In this document: positions 12,433 to 20,609 of the stretch, piece after piece | How positions within the stretch are numbered: the first letter of the stretch is position 1 | Layout of the letters: each line of letters opens with the position of its first letter | Assembly (NCBI GenBank): GCA_947497245.1 | Contig: CANMFO010000010.1 | Coordinates: 1-64,000, forward strand | Source of the DNA: an uncultured Flavobacteriaceae bacterium | GTDB taxonomy: Bacteria > Bacteroidota > Bacteroidia > Flavobacteriales > Flavobacteriaceae | Reading direction: 5' to 3' | Length of the DNA stretch: 64,000 bases | Notes under the pieces: model-generated | Told to the model about the DNA's origin: nothing | The model's database searches: none | Seen by the model: the letters and a program-made list of their open reading frames with translations, nothing else | Position numbers and translations under genes: made by a program

Positions 12433-12816
12433 TTATTTAAGCTCAACTTCCGCTCCTGCTTCTTCCAATGATTTTTTGATGCCTTCGGCCTCGTCTTTAG
12501 AAACACCTTCCTTAACCGCTTTTGGCGCGCTGTCAACAATGTCCTTGGCTTCTTTCAGACCTAGACCTGTCAATTCTTTTACCAATTTAACTACAGCCAA
12601 TTTAGATTGTCCAGCTGCGGTCAAAACAACGTCAAATTCCGATTTTTCCTCTGCGGCTCCACCTGCATCGGCTGCACTGGCCCCACCAGCGGCAACGGCC
12701 ACCGCTGCGGCGGCAGGCTCGATACCATATTCATCTTTTAATATATCGGCCAACTCGTTCACCTCTTTTACGGTCAAGTTAACCAACTGTTCTGCGAAAT
12801 CTTTTAAATCTGCCAT
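12433..12816 (-). CDS. rplL: 50S ribosomal protein L7/L12
   Basis: Acidic stalk protein that recruits translation factors to the ribosome, 127 residues. It shows the N-terminal dimerisation helices, an Ala-rich hinge ([20 protein letters not shown]) and the C-terminal factor-binding domain ending [14 protein letters not shown]. The [24 protein letters not shown] segment is diagnostic. It is downstream of rplJ, whose product anchors it on the ribosome. Confidence 0.98.
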   Translation of the reverse strand: MADLKDFAEQLVNLTVKEVNELADILKDEYGIEPAAAAVAVAAGGASAADAGGAAEEKSEFDVVLTAAGQSKLAVVKLVKELTGLGLKEAKDIVDSAPKAVKEGVSKDEAEGIKKSLEEAGAEVELK

Positions 12817-12867
12817 TTTACTATCGTTTAATAAATTTTAAAATATAATTGTTTTAGTGCGTTCGTA

Positions 12868-13383
12868 TTATCGTTCTGACAACGTCTTAAGGATACCGGC
12901 CAATTTGCCACCCCCGGATTTCAATCCGGAAATAACGTTTTTGGCTGGGGATTGTAACAATCCAATGATCTCGCCGATCACTTCCTCTTTGGACTTGATG
13001 CTCACCAGACGGTCCAGGTTTTCGTCGCCAATGTAAATAGCTTCCTCCACAAAGGCACCTTTCAATAAAGGCTTATCGGATTTTTTCCTGAAGTCCTTGA
13101 TCAATTTCGCCGGTACGTTCCCCACTTCGGAGAACATGAGCGATGTATTGCCCTTGAGCACTTCGGGAAGTTCCCCGAACTCTTTGTCGGAAGCTTCCAT
13201 TGCTTTTGCAAGCAAGGTGTTCTTAACTACGGACAGTTTAATATTGGCCTTGAAGCACGCCCTTCTCAAATCGGATGTCGTACCTGCGTCCAAACCGGAT
13301 ATATCCGCCAAGTAAATGATGGGATTATCGGCCAACTGTGCAGTCAAATCTTGTATAACGGTTGCTTTTTCTTGTCTTGTCAT
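12868..13383 (-). CDS. rplJ: 50S ribosomal protein L10
   Basis: Stalk base protein that binds 23S rRNA and carries L7/L12 dimers, 171 residues. The N-terminal TRQEKATVIQDLTAQL and the FKANIKLSVVKNTLLAKAM segment match L10. Only 26 bp separate it from rplA, leaving no room for the long rplJ leader that carries L10 autoregulation in E. coli. If autoregulation exists here it must act elsewhere. Confidence 0.97.
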   Translation of the reverse strand: MTRQEKATVIQDLTAQLADNPIIYLADISGLDAGTTSDLRRACFKANIKLSVVKNTLLAKAMEASDKEFGELPEVLKGNTSLMFSEVGNVPAKLIKDFRKKSDKPLLKGAFVEEAIYIGDENLDRLVSIKSKEEVIGEIIGLLQSPAKNVISGLKSGGGKLAGILKTLSER

Positions 13384-13409
13384 AATATCAATTTTTAACT
13401 CCCAGTTGC

Positions 13410-14099
13410 TTAAACTGTTTTAGGATCTAGTTGAAGGCTGGGACTCATGGTGCTTGACATGAAGACACTTTTCATGTAAACCCCTTTTGCGGCCGCAGGC
13501 TTCATTTTCACCAAAGTTTCCAAGAGTTCTTTTGCATTTCCGGCGATTTTTTCCGGGGAAAAGGAAACTTTCCCGATCGCGGCATGCACAATACCCGTTT
13601 TGTCAACCTTGAAATCGATCTTTCCCGCCTTCACCTCGGATACGGCCTTGCCGATATCCATGGTAACGGTTCCTGTTTTTGGATTGGGCATCAAGCCCCT
13701 GGGTCCCAAAACGCGTCCCAAAGGTCCCAATTTTCCCATAACGCTGGGCATGGTGATGATAACATCAACATCGGTCCAACCGCCTTTTATTTTATCCAAA
13801 TACTCGTTCAACCCGACGAAATCGGCCCCGGCCTCCTTGGCCTCTGCTTCCTTATCGGGGGTCACCAATGCCAAAACCTTGACATCCTTACCGGTACCGT
13901 GGGGAAGTGTCACGACCCCGCGCACCATTTGATTGGCCTTTCTGGGGTCAACGCCCAAACGAACTGCCAGGTCTACGGATGCATCAAACTTTGCGGTGGT
14001 TATCTCTTTTACTAAAGCGGAGGCCTCGTCAACAGAATAGAGTTTATCTTTTTCTATCTTGGAACGGGCTTCTTTTTGCTTCTTGCTTAATTTTGCCAT
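13410..14099 (-). CDS. rplA: 50S ribosomal protein L1
   Basis: L1 stalk protein, 229 residues, near the family norm. Conserved blocks are [27 protein letters not shown] and the [15 protein letters not shown] signature. It is 19 bp after rplK. In other bacteria L1 represses its own rplKA message. No leader hairpin resembling the 23S target was sought in detail here. Confidence 0.98.
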   Translation of the reverse strand: MAKLSKKQKEARSKIEKDKLYSVDEASALVKEITTAKFDASVDLAVRLGVDPRKANQMVRGVVTLPHGTGKDVKVLALVTPDKEAEAKEAGADFVGLNEYLDKIKGGWTDVDVIITMPSVMGKLGPLGRVLGPRGLMPNPKTGTVTMDIGKAVSEVKAGKIDFKVDKTGIVHAAIGKVSFSPEKIAGNAKELLETLVKMKPAAAKGVYMKSVFMSSTMSPSLQLDPKTV

Positions 14100-14118
14100 T
14101 TAAATTGCTTTTAAGATT

Positions 14119-14556
14119 TTAAAAAGGTCTTTTACCTGCTACCTTAAGCCCCATAGATCTCGCTGTTCCGGCTACCATGCTCATCGCTGATTCTACCGTA
14201 AACGCATTAAGATCTACCATTTTGTCCTCGGCGATCGCCTTGACTTGGTCCCAAGTAACATTTCCTGATTTAACTCGGTTAGGTTCGCCAGATCCTTTTT
14301 TAATCTTAGCCGCTTCCAAAAGCTGAACTGCCGCTGGTGGTGTTTTCACGACGAAGTCGAACGACTTGTCCTTGTACACGGTGATAACAACTGGCAATAC
14401 TTTGCCCGGTTTGTCCTGTGTCCTAGCATTGAACTGTTTACAGAACTCCATGATGTTAACTCCGGCAGCACCTAAGGCGGGTCCAACCGGTGGCGATGGA
14501 TTCGCTGCACCTCCCCTAACTTGTAGCTTAACTACTTTACCTATTTCTTTTGCCAT
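14119..14556 (-). CDS. rplK: 50S ribosomal protein L11
   Basis: Protein of the GTPase-associated centre, 145 residues. The N-terminal [24 protein letters not shown] and C-terminal [10 protein letters not shown] segments are typical of L11. It follows nusG with a 67-bp gap. Confidence 0.98.
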   Translation of the reverse strand: MAKEIGKVVKLQVRGGAANPSPPVGPALGAAGVNIMEFCKQFNARTQDKPGKVLPVVITVYKDKSFDFVVKTPPAAVQLLEAAKIKKGSGEPNRVKSGNVTWDQVKAIAEDKMVDLNAFTVESAMSMVAGTARSMGLKVAGKRPF

Positions 14557-14623
14557 TGTTTAATTTTAAATTGAAGCTGTATTAAATTGGAAGCAACACA
14601 ACTTTATATATGTAACACTTGTA

Positions 14624-15175
14624 TTAAACTTTTTCCACTTGCATATAGCTGAGCTCCAAAGGTGTTTTTCTACCGAAAATCTTCACCATGACCTCGAGCT
14701 TGCGTTTTTCCTCATTTATTTTCTCCACGGTTCCGTTAAAACCGTTGAAGGGACCGTCGATCACTTTTACTGTTTCGCCAAAGACGAAAGGGATGGCCAC
14801 GCTGTCCGTGTTCACGGCCAACTCGTCCACCTTGCCCAGCATTCTATTGACTTCGGATTTCCTCAGGGGCACGGGATCACCGCCCTTGGTCTCCCCTAAA
14901 AAACCGATGACATTTGTAATGGAACGGATGATGTGGATCATTTCCCCTGCCAAAGTGGCCTTGATCATGATATATCCTGGAAAGTATACCCTTTCTTTAT
15001 TTATTTTTTTTCCGTTGCGGATCTGCACAACTTTTTCGGTGGGCACCAAAACCTCCTCCAAATAATCGGCAAAACCATGACGTTCGACCTCACTCTCGAT
15101 ATAGCCTTTTATCTTGTTCTCCTGGCCGCTTACGGCACGTACCACATACCATTTCTTTTCCAATACTTCAGACAT
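14624..15175 (-). CDS. nusG: Transcription termination/antitermination protein NusG
   Basis: Binds RNA polymerase and couples transcription with translation or Rho. It has 183 residues, with the NGN domain starting KKWYVVRAVSGQENKI and a C-terminal KOW domain (VKVIDGPFNGFNGTVEKIN). It starts 10 bp after secE, the usual order. Confidence 0.98.
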   Translation of the reverse strand: MSEVLEKKWYVVRAVSGQENKIKGYIESEVERHGFADYLEEVLVPTEKVVQIRNGKKINKERVYFPGYIMIKATLAGEMIHIIRSITNVIGFLGETKGGDPVPLRKSEVNRMLGKVDELAVNTDSVAIPFVFGETVKVIDGPFNGFNGTVEKINEEKRKLEVMVKIFGRKTPLELSYMQVEKV

Positions 15176-15185
15176 AGGATTCGAG

Positions 15186-15374
15186 TTAGTTTAAAACATC
15201 GTTAAAATACACCCGAATCAATTTGCTCAAAACCGTATCCACGCCCCAGGTAGCCAAGGCGAACAAGATGGAGAACACGGCCACGATGACCATAAGATTG
15301 GACGACTCCGCCTTGGGGGGCAAGGAGACATTGTTTCTTAGCTCTTCAATCGATTCTTTGATATAGGTCAACAT
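15186..15374 (-). CDS. secE: Preprotein translocase subunit SecE
   Basis: Small essential SecYEG subunit, 62 residues with one transmembrane segment (LMVIVAVFSILFALATWGVDTVL) after an amphipathic N-terminal helix. This single-span form is usual outside the enteric bacteria. It sits between tRNA-Trp and nusG, as in most bacteria. Confidence 0.93.
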   Translation of the reverse strand: MLTYIKESIEELRNNVSLPPKAESSNLMVIVAVFSILFALATWGVDTVLSKLIRVYFNDVLN

Positions 15375-15529
15375 TACTTTCGGTATTTTAGATTCGCACC
15401 AAACAACATTTTAAAAGGTTGTCCACTACTTAGATTTGGCCTGTTCCTCCTACACTCTGCAGGGTCTAGGGAGAAACTTCCCGCGACTCCGTCCGGGGAA
15501 TACTTTTTTTCATATGCCCCCTTTCTTAG

Positions 15530-15602
15530 CACGGGAGGAGAGACTCGAACTCCCGACACCTGGTTTTGGAGACCAGTGCTCTACCAACTGAGCTACACCC
15601 GT
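15530..15602 (-). tRNA. tRNA-Trp (anticodon CCA)
   Basis: This 73-nt cloverleaf has the anticodon loop CTCCAAA, D arm GCTC...GAGC and T arm GGGAG TTCGAGT CTCTC, and the CCA end is not encoded. The acceptor arms ACGGGTG and CTCCCGT pair except for a U6-U67 mismatch. It lies between tuf and secE, a position seen for tRNA-Trp in many bacteria. Confidence 0.95.
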
Positions 15603-15671
15603 TTCTATTTACATCGAAAGGTATCCCGACTGATTGTCGGGACACCCTTGAATGCAATATCAATTATACTC

Positions 15672-16859
15672 TTAGTCTAAAATTTTGGTCACCTGGCCCG
15701 CTCCAACGGTTCTACCTCCTTCACGGATGGCAAAACGAAGTCCAACGCTAAGCGCGATCGGAGAAAGTAGGTCAACCGTGATCGTAAGGTTATCCCCTGG
15801 CATTACCATTTCCACTCCACTGGGAAGGTTGATCGTTCCGGTTACGTCGGTGGTCCTTACATAGAACTGTGGACGATAGTTGTTGTGGAAAGGTGTGTGA
15901 CGGCCACCTTCTTCTTTTTTCAGGATATAGACCTCAGCTTCAAACTTGGCATGTGGTTTAACAGAACCTGGCTTGCAGATTACCATTCCCCTTTTGATCT
16001 GGGATTTTTCAATACCCCTCAAAAGGATCCCTACGTTATCACCGGCTTCACCACGGTCCAAAATCTTACGGAACATCTCAACCCCGGTAATGGTAGAACC
16101 CAGTTTTTCGGCACCCATACCAATGATATCTACCGCATCACCCGTATTGGCAACACCGGTTTCGATTCGTCCGGTGGCCACTGTACCACGACCCGTGATC
16201 GTAAACACATCTTCAACGGGCATCAAGAAATCCTTCTCTACATCCCTTTTAGGAAGTTCGATCCAATCATCAACCGCGGTCATCAATTCCATTACGGTAT
16301 CGACCCATTTTTGTTCACCGTTAAGCGCTCCTAGGGCAGAACCTGCGATTACGGGTCCGTTGTCGCCATCGTACTCGTAGAAAGAAAGCAGTTCCCTAAT
16401 TTCCATTTCAACAAGCTCCAAAAGCTCGTCGTCATCGACCATATCGACTTTGTTCATAAACACGACAATTCTAGGAATACCTACCTGACGTCCCAAAAGG
16501 ATGTGCTCACGTGTCTGTGGCATCGGTCCGTCCGTAGCGGCAACCACCAAGATAGCGCCATCCATTTGGGCAGCACCGGTTACCATGTTCTTCACGTAAT
16601 CCGCGTGACCTGGACAATCTACGTGTGCGTAGTGACGGTTGGCCGTTTGATATTCAACGTGCGACGTATTAATAGTAATACCCCTTTCTTTTTCTTCAGG
16701 AGCGTTGTCGATAGAATCGAAACTTCTCAGTTCAGAAAGTCCTGCATTTGCCAAAACGGTTGTAATAGCAGCAGTCAAAGTTGTTTTGCCGTGATCTACG
16801 TGTCCAATAGTACCAATATTCAAGTGCGGTTTGGAACGATCAAAAGTTTCCTTTGCCAT
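15672..16859 (-). CDS. tuf: Elongation factor Tu
   Basis: Delivers aminoacyl-tRNA to the ribosome. It has 395 residues, with G1 GHVDHGKT (19-26), G3 DCPGH and G4 NKVD, followed by the beta-barrel domains and the C-terminal [19 protein letters not shown]. It lies between tRNA-Thr(GGT) and tRNA-Trp on the same strand and is probably expressed with the upstream tRNA genes as one unit. Confidence 0.99.
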   Translation of the reverse strand: MAKETFDRSKPHLNIGTIGHVDHGKTTLTAAITTVLANAGLSELRSFDSIDNAPEEKERGITINTSHVEYQTANRHYAHVDCPGHADYVKNMVTGAAQMDGAILVVAATDGPMPQTREHILLGRQVGIPRIVVFMNKVDMVDDDELLELVEMEIRELLSFYEYDGDNGPVIAGSALGALNGEQKWVDTVMELMTAVDDWIELPKRDVEKDFLMPVEDVFTITGRGTVATGRIETGVANTGDAVDIIGMGAEKLGSTITGVEMFRKILDRGEAGDNVGILLRGIEKSQIKRGMVICKPGSVKPHAKFEAEVYILKKEEGGRHTPFHNNYRPQFYVRTTDVTGTINLPSGVEMVMPGDNLTITVDLLSPIALSVGLRFAIREGGRTVGAGQVTKILD

Positions 16860-16917
16860 TTTTAAGTGAATTTAATCTTATGTTTATATTAGTGTGTACA
16901 AATTATTCTTTTATTGG

Positions 16918-16978
16918 GCCAACGACGAGATTTGAACTCCTGCCTGCCGGCAGGCAGGCGTGACCTTGGTCACGAGCC
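16918..16978 (-). pseudogene. Broken tRNA-Thr 3'-end copy carrying a 20-bp palindrome
   Basis: Bases 16918-16938 duplicate the last 21 bases of the intact tRNA-Thr(GGT) at 17031-17051. The copy is then interrupted by a perfect palindrome at 16939-16958. Beyond it, CGTGACC-TT-GGTCACG (16959-16974) corresponds to the variable/T-stem part of the tRNA followed by its own inverted copy. The 5' two thirds of a tRNA are absent, so it cannot be functional. Confidence 0.85.
16939..16958. repeat. 20-bp perfect palindrome (REP-like)
   Basis: The sequence CCTGCCTGCCGGCAGGCAGG is fully self-complementary. It sits exactly between two bases that are adjacent in the T stem of the intact tRNA-Thr, so it behaves like an insertion. 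Its length and CCTGCC...GGCAGG ends resemble the element at 17119-17138. Confidence 0.9.
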
Positions 16979-17029
16979 TTTACATTCTTTTACATCCCGA
17001 TCAATGAACTTCACAATACCATTTACTTG

Positions 17030-17101
17030 AGCCAACGACGAGATTTGAACTCGTGACCTCTTCCTTACCAAGGAAACGCTCTACCCCTGAGCTACGTCGG
17101 C
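17030..17101 (-). tRNA. tRNA-Thr (anticodon GGT)
   Basis: This 72-nt cloverleaf has the anticodon loop TTGGTAA and a fully paired acceptor stem (GCCGACG/CGTTGGC with one G-U), with no encoded CCA. It is the last tRNA before tuf, equivalent to thrT in the E. coli thrU-tyrU-glyT-thrT-tufB order. Confidence 0.96.
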
Positions 17102-17108
17102 TTTTAAT

Positions 17109-17143
17109 AGGTTCAAGGCCCGCCTGACGTCGGGCAGGTTCAA
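17109..17143. repeat. 20-bp near-palindrome flanked by 8-bp direct repeats
   Basis: CCCGCCTGACGTCGGGCAGG (17119-17138) pairs at nine of ten positions (one G-U). It is enclosed by AGGTTCAA at 17109-17116 and again at 17136-17143. It lies between tRNA-Thr(GGT) and tRNA-Gly and resembles the palindrome at 16939. Confidence 0.7.
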
Positions 17144-17214
17144 CGCTATGTGCTCCATTCCCAACAGAAGCTTTCCGTTCAACTTGTCAAAGGAGCGATA
17201 CTTCCTTTTTTTTG

Positions 17215-17287
17215 AGCGGGAGACCGGGTTCGAACCGGCGACATTCAGCTTGGAAGGCTGACGCTCTACCAACTGAGCTACTCCCGC
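17215..17287 (-). tRNA. tRNA-Gly (anticodon TCC)
   Basis: This 73-nt cloverleaf has the acceptor GCGGGAG/CTCCCGC, anticodon loop CTTCCAA and T loop TTCGAAC. It lies in the tRNA cluster upstream of tuf. Confidence 0.96.
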
Positions 17288-17308
17288 AATTCTTGAAATT
17301 CCAAAATG

Positions 17309-17390
<82 letters not shown>

Positions 17391-17652
17391 AATTTTTTCT
17401 TACTTCACTATGTAAAGAACGTTCCTTTCTGTGCTGTACCGAACTGCCACTTGGCCCTAAATCTTCTAAAAAAATCTCAGGACGCGTGGACTTACCGCTC
17501 AAATATTCTTAAATGCCGAAAAAAAAACACTGTTCCCCCACTTTCGAATCGATGGGCGATCCCTGCCCTGCCCCACTTGGGACCCAGCTAGCGCCCACGG
17601 TGCCCCTTCATTTTCCACATCTTCGAAAGACCTAGTGTTTCCTACACTTTTG
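17391..17652. other. Spacer between tRNA-Tyr and tRNA-Thr(TGT)
   Basis: A 262-bp stretch with no convincing reading frame, tRNA remnant or promoter. It is long for a spacer inside a tRNA cluster and presumably is a transcribed, processed region. Confidence 0.4.
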
Positions 17653-17726
17653 AGCCGATAGAGGGACTCGAACCCACGACCTGCTGATTACAAATCAGCT
17701 GCTCTAGCCAGCTGAGCTACATCGGC
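17653..17726 (-). tRNA. tRNA-Thr (anticodon TGT)
   Basis: This 74-nt cloverleaf has the acceptor GCCGATG paired with TATCGGC and anticodon loop TTTGTAA. It is the first tRNA of the cluster, equivalent to thrU. Confidence 0.95.
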
Positions 17727-17747
17727 CTTTTACCTCTTTTTTACGCA

Positions 17748-17776
17748 TAAAAAAGTCCGCTATTTCTAACGGACTG
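17748..17776 (-). terminator. Rho-independent terminator after raiA
   Basis: On the minus strand AGTCCG (17775-17770) pairs with CGGACT (17759-17754), with extra A-T pairs toward the loop, and is followed by TTTTTT. It lies about 50 bases past the raiA stop and overlaps the presumed start region of the tRNA promoter. Confidence 0.75.
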
Positions 17777-17805
17777 CAAATGTAGATATTTATTTGTTTA
17801 ATCAA
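17777..17805 (-). promoter_or_regulatory. Promoter of the tRNA-tuf transcription unit
   Basis: On the minus strand TTG (17805-17803) is followed after 18 bases by TACATTTG (17784-17777), a full match to the Bacteroidota TTG / TAnnTTTG pattern. The start would fall near 17773, about 47 bases before tRNA-Thr(TGT). Confidence 0.7.
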
Positions 17806-17827
17806 AATAATTTTTGGAAATTTTTAA

Positions 17828-18130
17828 TCAGGTCTGAAGTCTTAGTTTTTCTTTCCTTTTTATCAGTTTTCGTTCCAAAGAATTGCAAGCGGAATCAATT
17901 GCCTCCTCGAAAGATTTGCATTGCTTTTTGACCATGAATTTATCTTTTGGAATGTTCACCCGTATCTCTACGATCTTATTTTCCTTTGCACTTGTTTTCT
18001 GCACTTTTAAATACACGTCTGAACTGATGACCTTGTCATAGAACAATTCCAATTTGTCCAATCGGGTTTGGATAAAATTGATGAGTTTTCCGTCAGCGTT
18101 GAAATTCACAGATTGCGCGTTTACTTTCAT
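17828..18130 (-). CDS. raiA: Ribosome hibernation/stability factor, HPF/RaiA family (short form)
   Basis: A 100-residue protein of the ribosome-associated inhibitor family, which binds the 30S decoding region in slow growth. The motif pattern MKVNAQSVNFNADGKLINFI...KLELFYD, then VEIRVNIPKDKFMVKKQCKSFEEAIDSAC, and the basic C-terminus (RKLIKRKEKL) are typical. It lacks the C-terminal dimerisation domain of long HPF, so it would act in the manner of YfiA or short HPF. It is 48 bp downstream of the recombinase gene on the same strand and upstream of the tRNA-tuf cluster. Confidence 0.9.
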   Translation of the reverse strand: MKVNAQSVNFNADGKLINFIQTRLDKLELFYDKVISSDVYLKVQKTSAKENKIVEIRVNIPKDKFMVKKQCKSFEEAIDSACNSLERKLIKRKEKLRLQT

Positions 18131-18178
18131 AGATTTTCTACTATTAGGGTTAAACTTCTTAACAGTACGGGTACTGCA

Positions 18179-19069
18179 TCACTCTTTGCTCCTAGGGTGG
18201 GCGGAAGCATGCACCTTCTTCAATTCGGCAATGCTATTGTGGGTATAGACCTGGGTAGATGCCAAACTTGAATGTCCCAACAACTCCTTTACCGAGTTCA
18301 GATCCGCTCCTTGGTTGAGCAGATGGGTGGCAAACGTATGCCTCAGAATATGTGGGCTCTTTTTTACCTTCGAGGACACCTTACTAAAATACCCATTTAT
18401 TACTCTATAAACAAGGGTTTCATATATTTTGTTCCCGGATTTCGTCAAAAAAACGTGCCGTTCATCGGGTGTTGTCCCGAGTTGCGCGCGCGCTTCAAAA
18501 TACTCCCTGAAAAGAACTTCGGTAGCTTTCAGCAAGGGCAGTATGCGCTCCTTGTTCCTCTTGCCCAGGACCTTGATCAACATGTTCTGCAGGTCCACCG
18601 CCTTCATTTCCAGGTCGATCAATTCGGCCCTTCGTATTCCCGTGGTGTAGAGCAGTTCGATCAACAGCTTGTCACGGACGCCCTCAAAGCCTTCCCCAAA
18701 GGAAATCTGGGACCGCACGTCCTCCATTTCCCTTTCCGAAAAAGGCACTTCTATTTTTTTTGAGGTTTTCAGGGCCTTGTGCTTGGCCATTGGGTCGACC
18801 GTGATCCGGCCTATACGCAACAGAAATTTGTAATAGGCCTTCAACGAGGCGATCTTGCGATTGATGGAGCGGTTGGAAATACCTGAATCCACCAAGTTCA
18901 CGATCCAGCTTCTAATGATGGTATAACTTGCTTCGTCTATATCTTCCATTTGATATTCCCCGGAGCAGAAAACGGTAAATGCCTCAATATCCCTGCCATA
19001 GGCGAGGGAGGTGTGGCCGGAATATTTTTTTTCCAAGGTTAGGTACGCCAGGAAGGATTGCAACGCCAT
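18179..19069 (-). CDS. xerC: Tyrosine recombinase, XerC/XerD family
   Basis: A site-specific recombinase expected to resolve chromosome dimers, 296 residues, usual Xer length. The N-terminal core-binding SAM-like domain spans residues 1-90. The catalytic set is visible as Arg146 (TGIRRAE), Lys170, His240 and Arg243 (HILRH), His266 (LGHSS) and Tyr275. It has no neighbouring att site or cargo, so it looks like the housekeeping enzyme rather than a mobile-element integrase. C versus D assignment is uncertain. It follows rpsU after a terminator and leads into raiA. Confidence 0.88.
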   Translation of the reverse strand: MALQSFLAYLTLEKKYSGHTSLAYGRDIEAFTVFCSGEYQMEDIDEASYTIIRSWIVNLVDSGISNRSINRKIASLKAYYKFLLRIGRITVDPMAKHKALKTSKKIEVPFSEREMEDVRSQISFGEGFEGVRDKLLIELLYTTGIRRAELIDLEMKAVDLQNMLIKVLGKRNKERILPLLKATEVLFREYFEARAQLGTTPDERHVFLTKSGNKIYETLVYRVINGYFSKVSSKVKKSPHILRHTFATHLLNQGADLNSVKELLGHSSLASTQVYTHNSIAELKKVHASAHPRSKE

Positions 19070-19111
19070 GGCACAAAGTTAGCAAACATTCGTGCAACTT
19101 GGCCGGGGGCA

Positions 19112-19142
19112 ACAAAAAATCCCATCAAAAATGATGGGATCC
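19112..19142 (-). terminator. Rho-independent terminator after rpsU
   Basis: A perfect 9-bp stem (19140-19132 with 19127-19119, four-base loop) is followed on the minus strand by TTTTTTG. It separates rpsU from the recombinase gene. Confidence 0.88.
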
Positions 19143-19170
19143 AAAGTTATGTGCACAAGTGACGGGGGTC

Positions 19171-19365
19171 CTAAATTTCCTCCCGATCTCTTAGGCCTTG
19201 TATATATTCCGCTTTTTGTATCTGCGCTCTGCGCTCTACCGAAGGCTTAGTGAACTGCTGGCGTTTCCGCAGCTGCCGCATTGTACCTGTCTTGTCGAAC
19301 TTTCGCTTGAAGCGCTTCAAAGCTCTATCTATGTTTTCTCCTTCTTTAATGGGTATTATCAACAT
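19171..19365 (-). CDS. rpsU: 30S ribosomal protein S21
   Basis: A basic 64-residue protein of the 30S platform. The sequence features IPIKEGENIDRALKRFKRKFDKTG and the Arg-rich RQLRKRQQF are diagnostic. It is monocistronic, with a -7 box 36 bases upstream of its start and a strong terminator downstream. In Bacteroidota, S21 together with S18 and S6 helps hide the anti-Shine-Dalgarno sequence. Confidence 0.96.
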   Translation of the reverse strand: MLIIPIKEGENIDRALKRFKRKFDKTGTMRQLRKRQQFTKPSVERRAQIQKAEYIQGLRDREEI

Positions 19366-19400
19366 GGGCTACAACCTCCTTTCTTTAATGATTAAGGCTG

Positions 19401-19408
19401 CAAATATA
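19401..19408 (-). promoter_or_regulatory. Candidate -7 box of the rpsU promoter
   Basis: TATATTTG on the minus strand (19408-19401) matches TAnnTTTG and would start transcription about 30 bases before the rpsU ATG. No clear -33 TTG is seen. Confidence 0.5.
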
Positions 19409-19433
19409 CAGCCATATATAAGATTAACTAGAA

Positions 19434-20582
19434 TTATTTTAAAATATTTTTTGAGATGACCACTTTTTGTATTTCGGTAGTGCCTTCACCGATGGTACAG
19501 AGTTTGGCATCCCTATAGAATTTCTCCACCGGAAAATCTTTGGTATAGCCGTACCCACCGTGAATCTGCACGGCCTCATTGGCTGCCCGCACGCACATCT
19601 CGGAAGCGTACATCTTGCCCATGGCACCCATTTTGGTCATTGGACGGCCTTCATTTTTAAGAAAACCGGCCTTGTGGACCAATAATTCGGCAGCTTCGAT
19701 CTCCGTGGCCATATCGGCCAGTTTAAAGGAAATTCCCTGGAACTCGCTTATGGGCTTTCCGAATTGTACCCTTTCCTTGGAATATTTCAGTGCCGCCTCA
19801 TAGGCTCCTTTGGCGATTCCCAATGATAGGGCACCAATGGATATGCGACCGCCGTCCAGTACCACCATGGATTGGACAAAGCCTTCCCCCACCTCTCCCA
19901 GGCGATGGGAATCGGGGATGGTGCAATTATCAAAGACCAGTTCGGCGGTCTCGCTTGCCCGCATGCCCAATTTATCCTCTTTTTTCCCACTGGTAAAGCC
20001 AGGAGTACCCCTTTCCACCACAAAGGAGGTCATCCCCCGACTATCCCCTTTTTCTCCCGTTCTCGCGACAACGACCGCTATATCGCCGCTCCTTCCATGG
20101 GTGATGAAATTTTTGGCCCCGTTCAGTACCCAGGTATCCCCCTTCTTGGTCGCGGTGGTGGACATGCCACCGGCATCCGAACCTGTATTGTGCTCGGTAA
20201 GTCCCCAGGCACCGATCCACTCGGCCGTGGCCAATTTGGGAAGCCATTTTTGTTTTTGCGCCTCGTTGCCAAAGGATAAAATGTGATTGGTGCACAGTGA
20301 ATTGTGTGCCGCCAGTGAAAGACCGATCGACGGATCCACTTTGGCTATTTCCTCTATGATGGCGATATACTCATGATAGCCCAATCCGGACCCTCCGTAT
20401 TGTACGGGCACCAAAACTCCCATGAAGCCCATCTCGCCAGCTTTCTTAAAAACCTCAATGGGAAAGGTCTGGGACTCGTCCCAGTCCATAACATGAGGTC
20501 GAATATGCTGTTCCGCAAATTCCCTTGCGGATTCGGCCACCATTTGCTGGGTTTCCGAGTAATCGAAACTTGTTGTTGACAT
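19434..20582 (-). CDS. Acyl-CoA dehydrogenase
   Basis: A flavin-dependent dehydrogenase that introduces the alpha-beta double bond of acyl-CoA thioesters in fatty-acid or branched-chain degradation. From the ATG at 20582 it has 382 residues (an upstream ATG at 20606 would add eight). The FAD/substrate loop TEHNTGSDAGG and the C-terminal signature IHGGYGYTKDFPVEKFYRDAK are present, as is EGTTEIQ, whose Glu is the catalytic base of short/medium-chain enzymes. It is the last gene of a run after the symporter and the helix-hairpin-helix gene. Chain-length preference cannot be read from sequence. Confidence 0.93.
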   Translation of the reverse strand: MSTTSFDYSETQQMVAESAREFAEQHIRPHVMDWDESQTFPIEVFKKAGEMGFMGVLVPVQYGGSGLGYHEYIAIIEEIAKVDPSIGLSLAAHNSLCTNHILSFGNEAQKQKWLPKLATAEWIGAWGLTEHNTGSDAGGMSTTATKKGDTWVLNGAKNFITHGRSGDIAVVVARTGEKGDSRGMTSFVVERGTPGFTSGKKEDKLGMRASETAELVFDNCTIPDSHRLGEVGEGFVQSMVVLDGGRISIGALSLGIAKGAYEAALKYSKERVQFGKPISEFQGISFKLADMATEIEAAELLVHKAGFLKNEGRPMTKMGAMGKMYASEMCVRAANEAVQIHGGYGYTKDFPVEKFYRDAKLCTIGEGTTEIQKVVISKNILK

Positions 20583-20609
20583 TGTTTCAGTAACCATGAA
20601 TAGCAATTT

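Noticed and set aside
15374-15559. 61-codon frame upstream of secE starting in tRNA-Trp
   Set aside because: Its N-terminus (SGVRVSPPVLR) is a translation of the tRNA-Trp 3' half and it has no family resemblance.
18179-19069. Tyrosine recombinase as a sign of an integrated mobile element next to tRNA genes
   Set aside because: There is no cargo, no att-like repeat of a tRNA 3' end flanking an island, and the protein has the housekeeping Xer layout. The nearby tRNA-Thr fragment lies on the far side of intact tRNAs and encloses no island.
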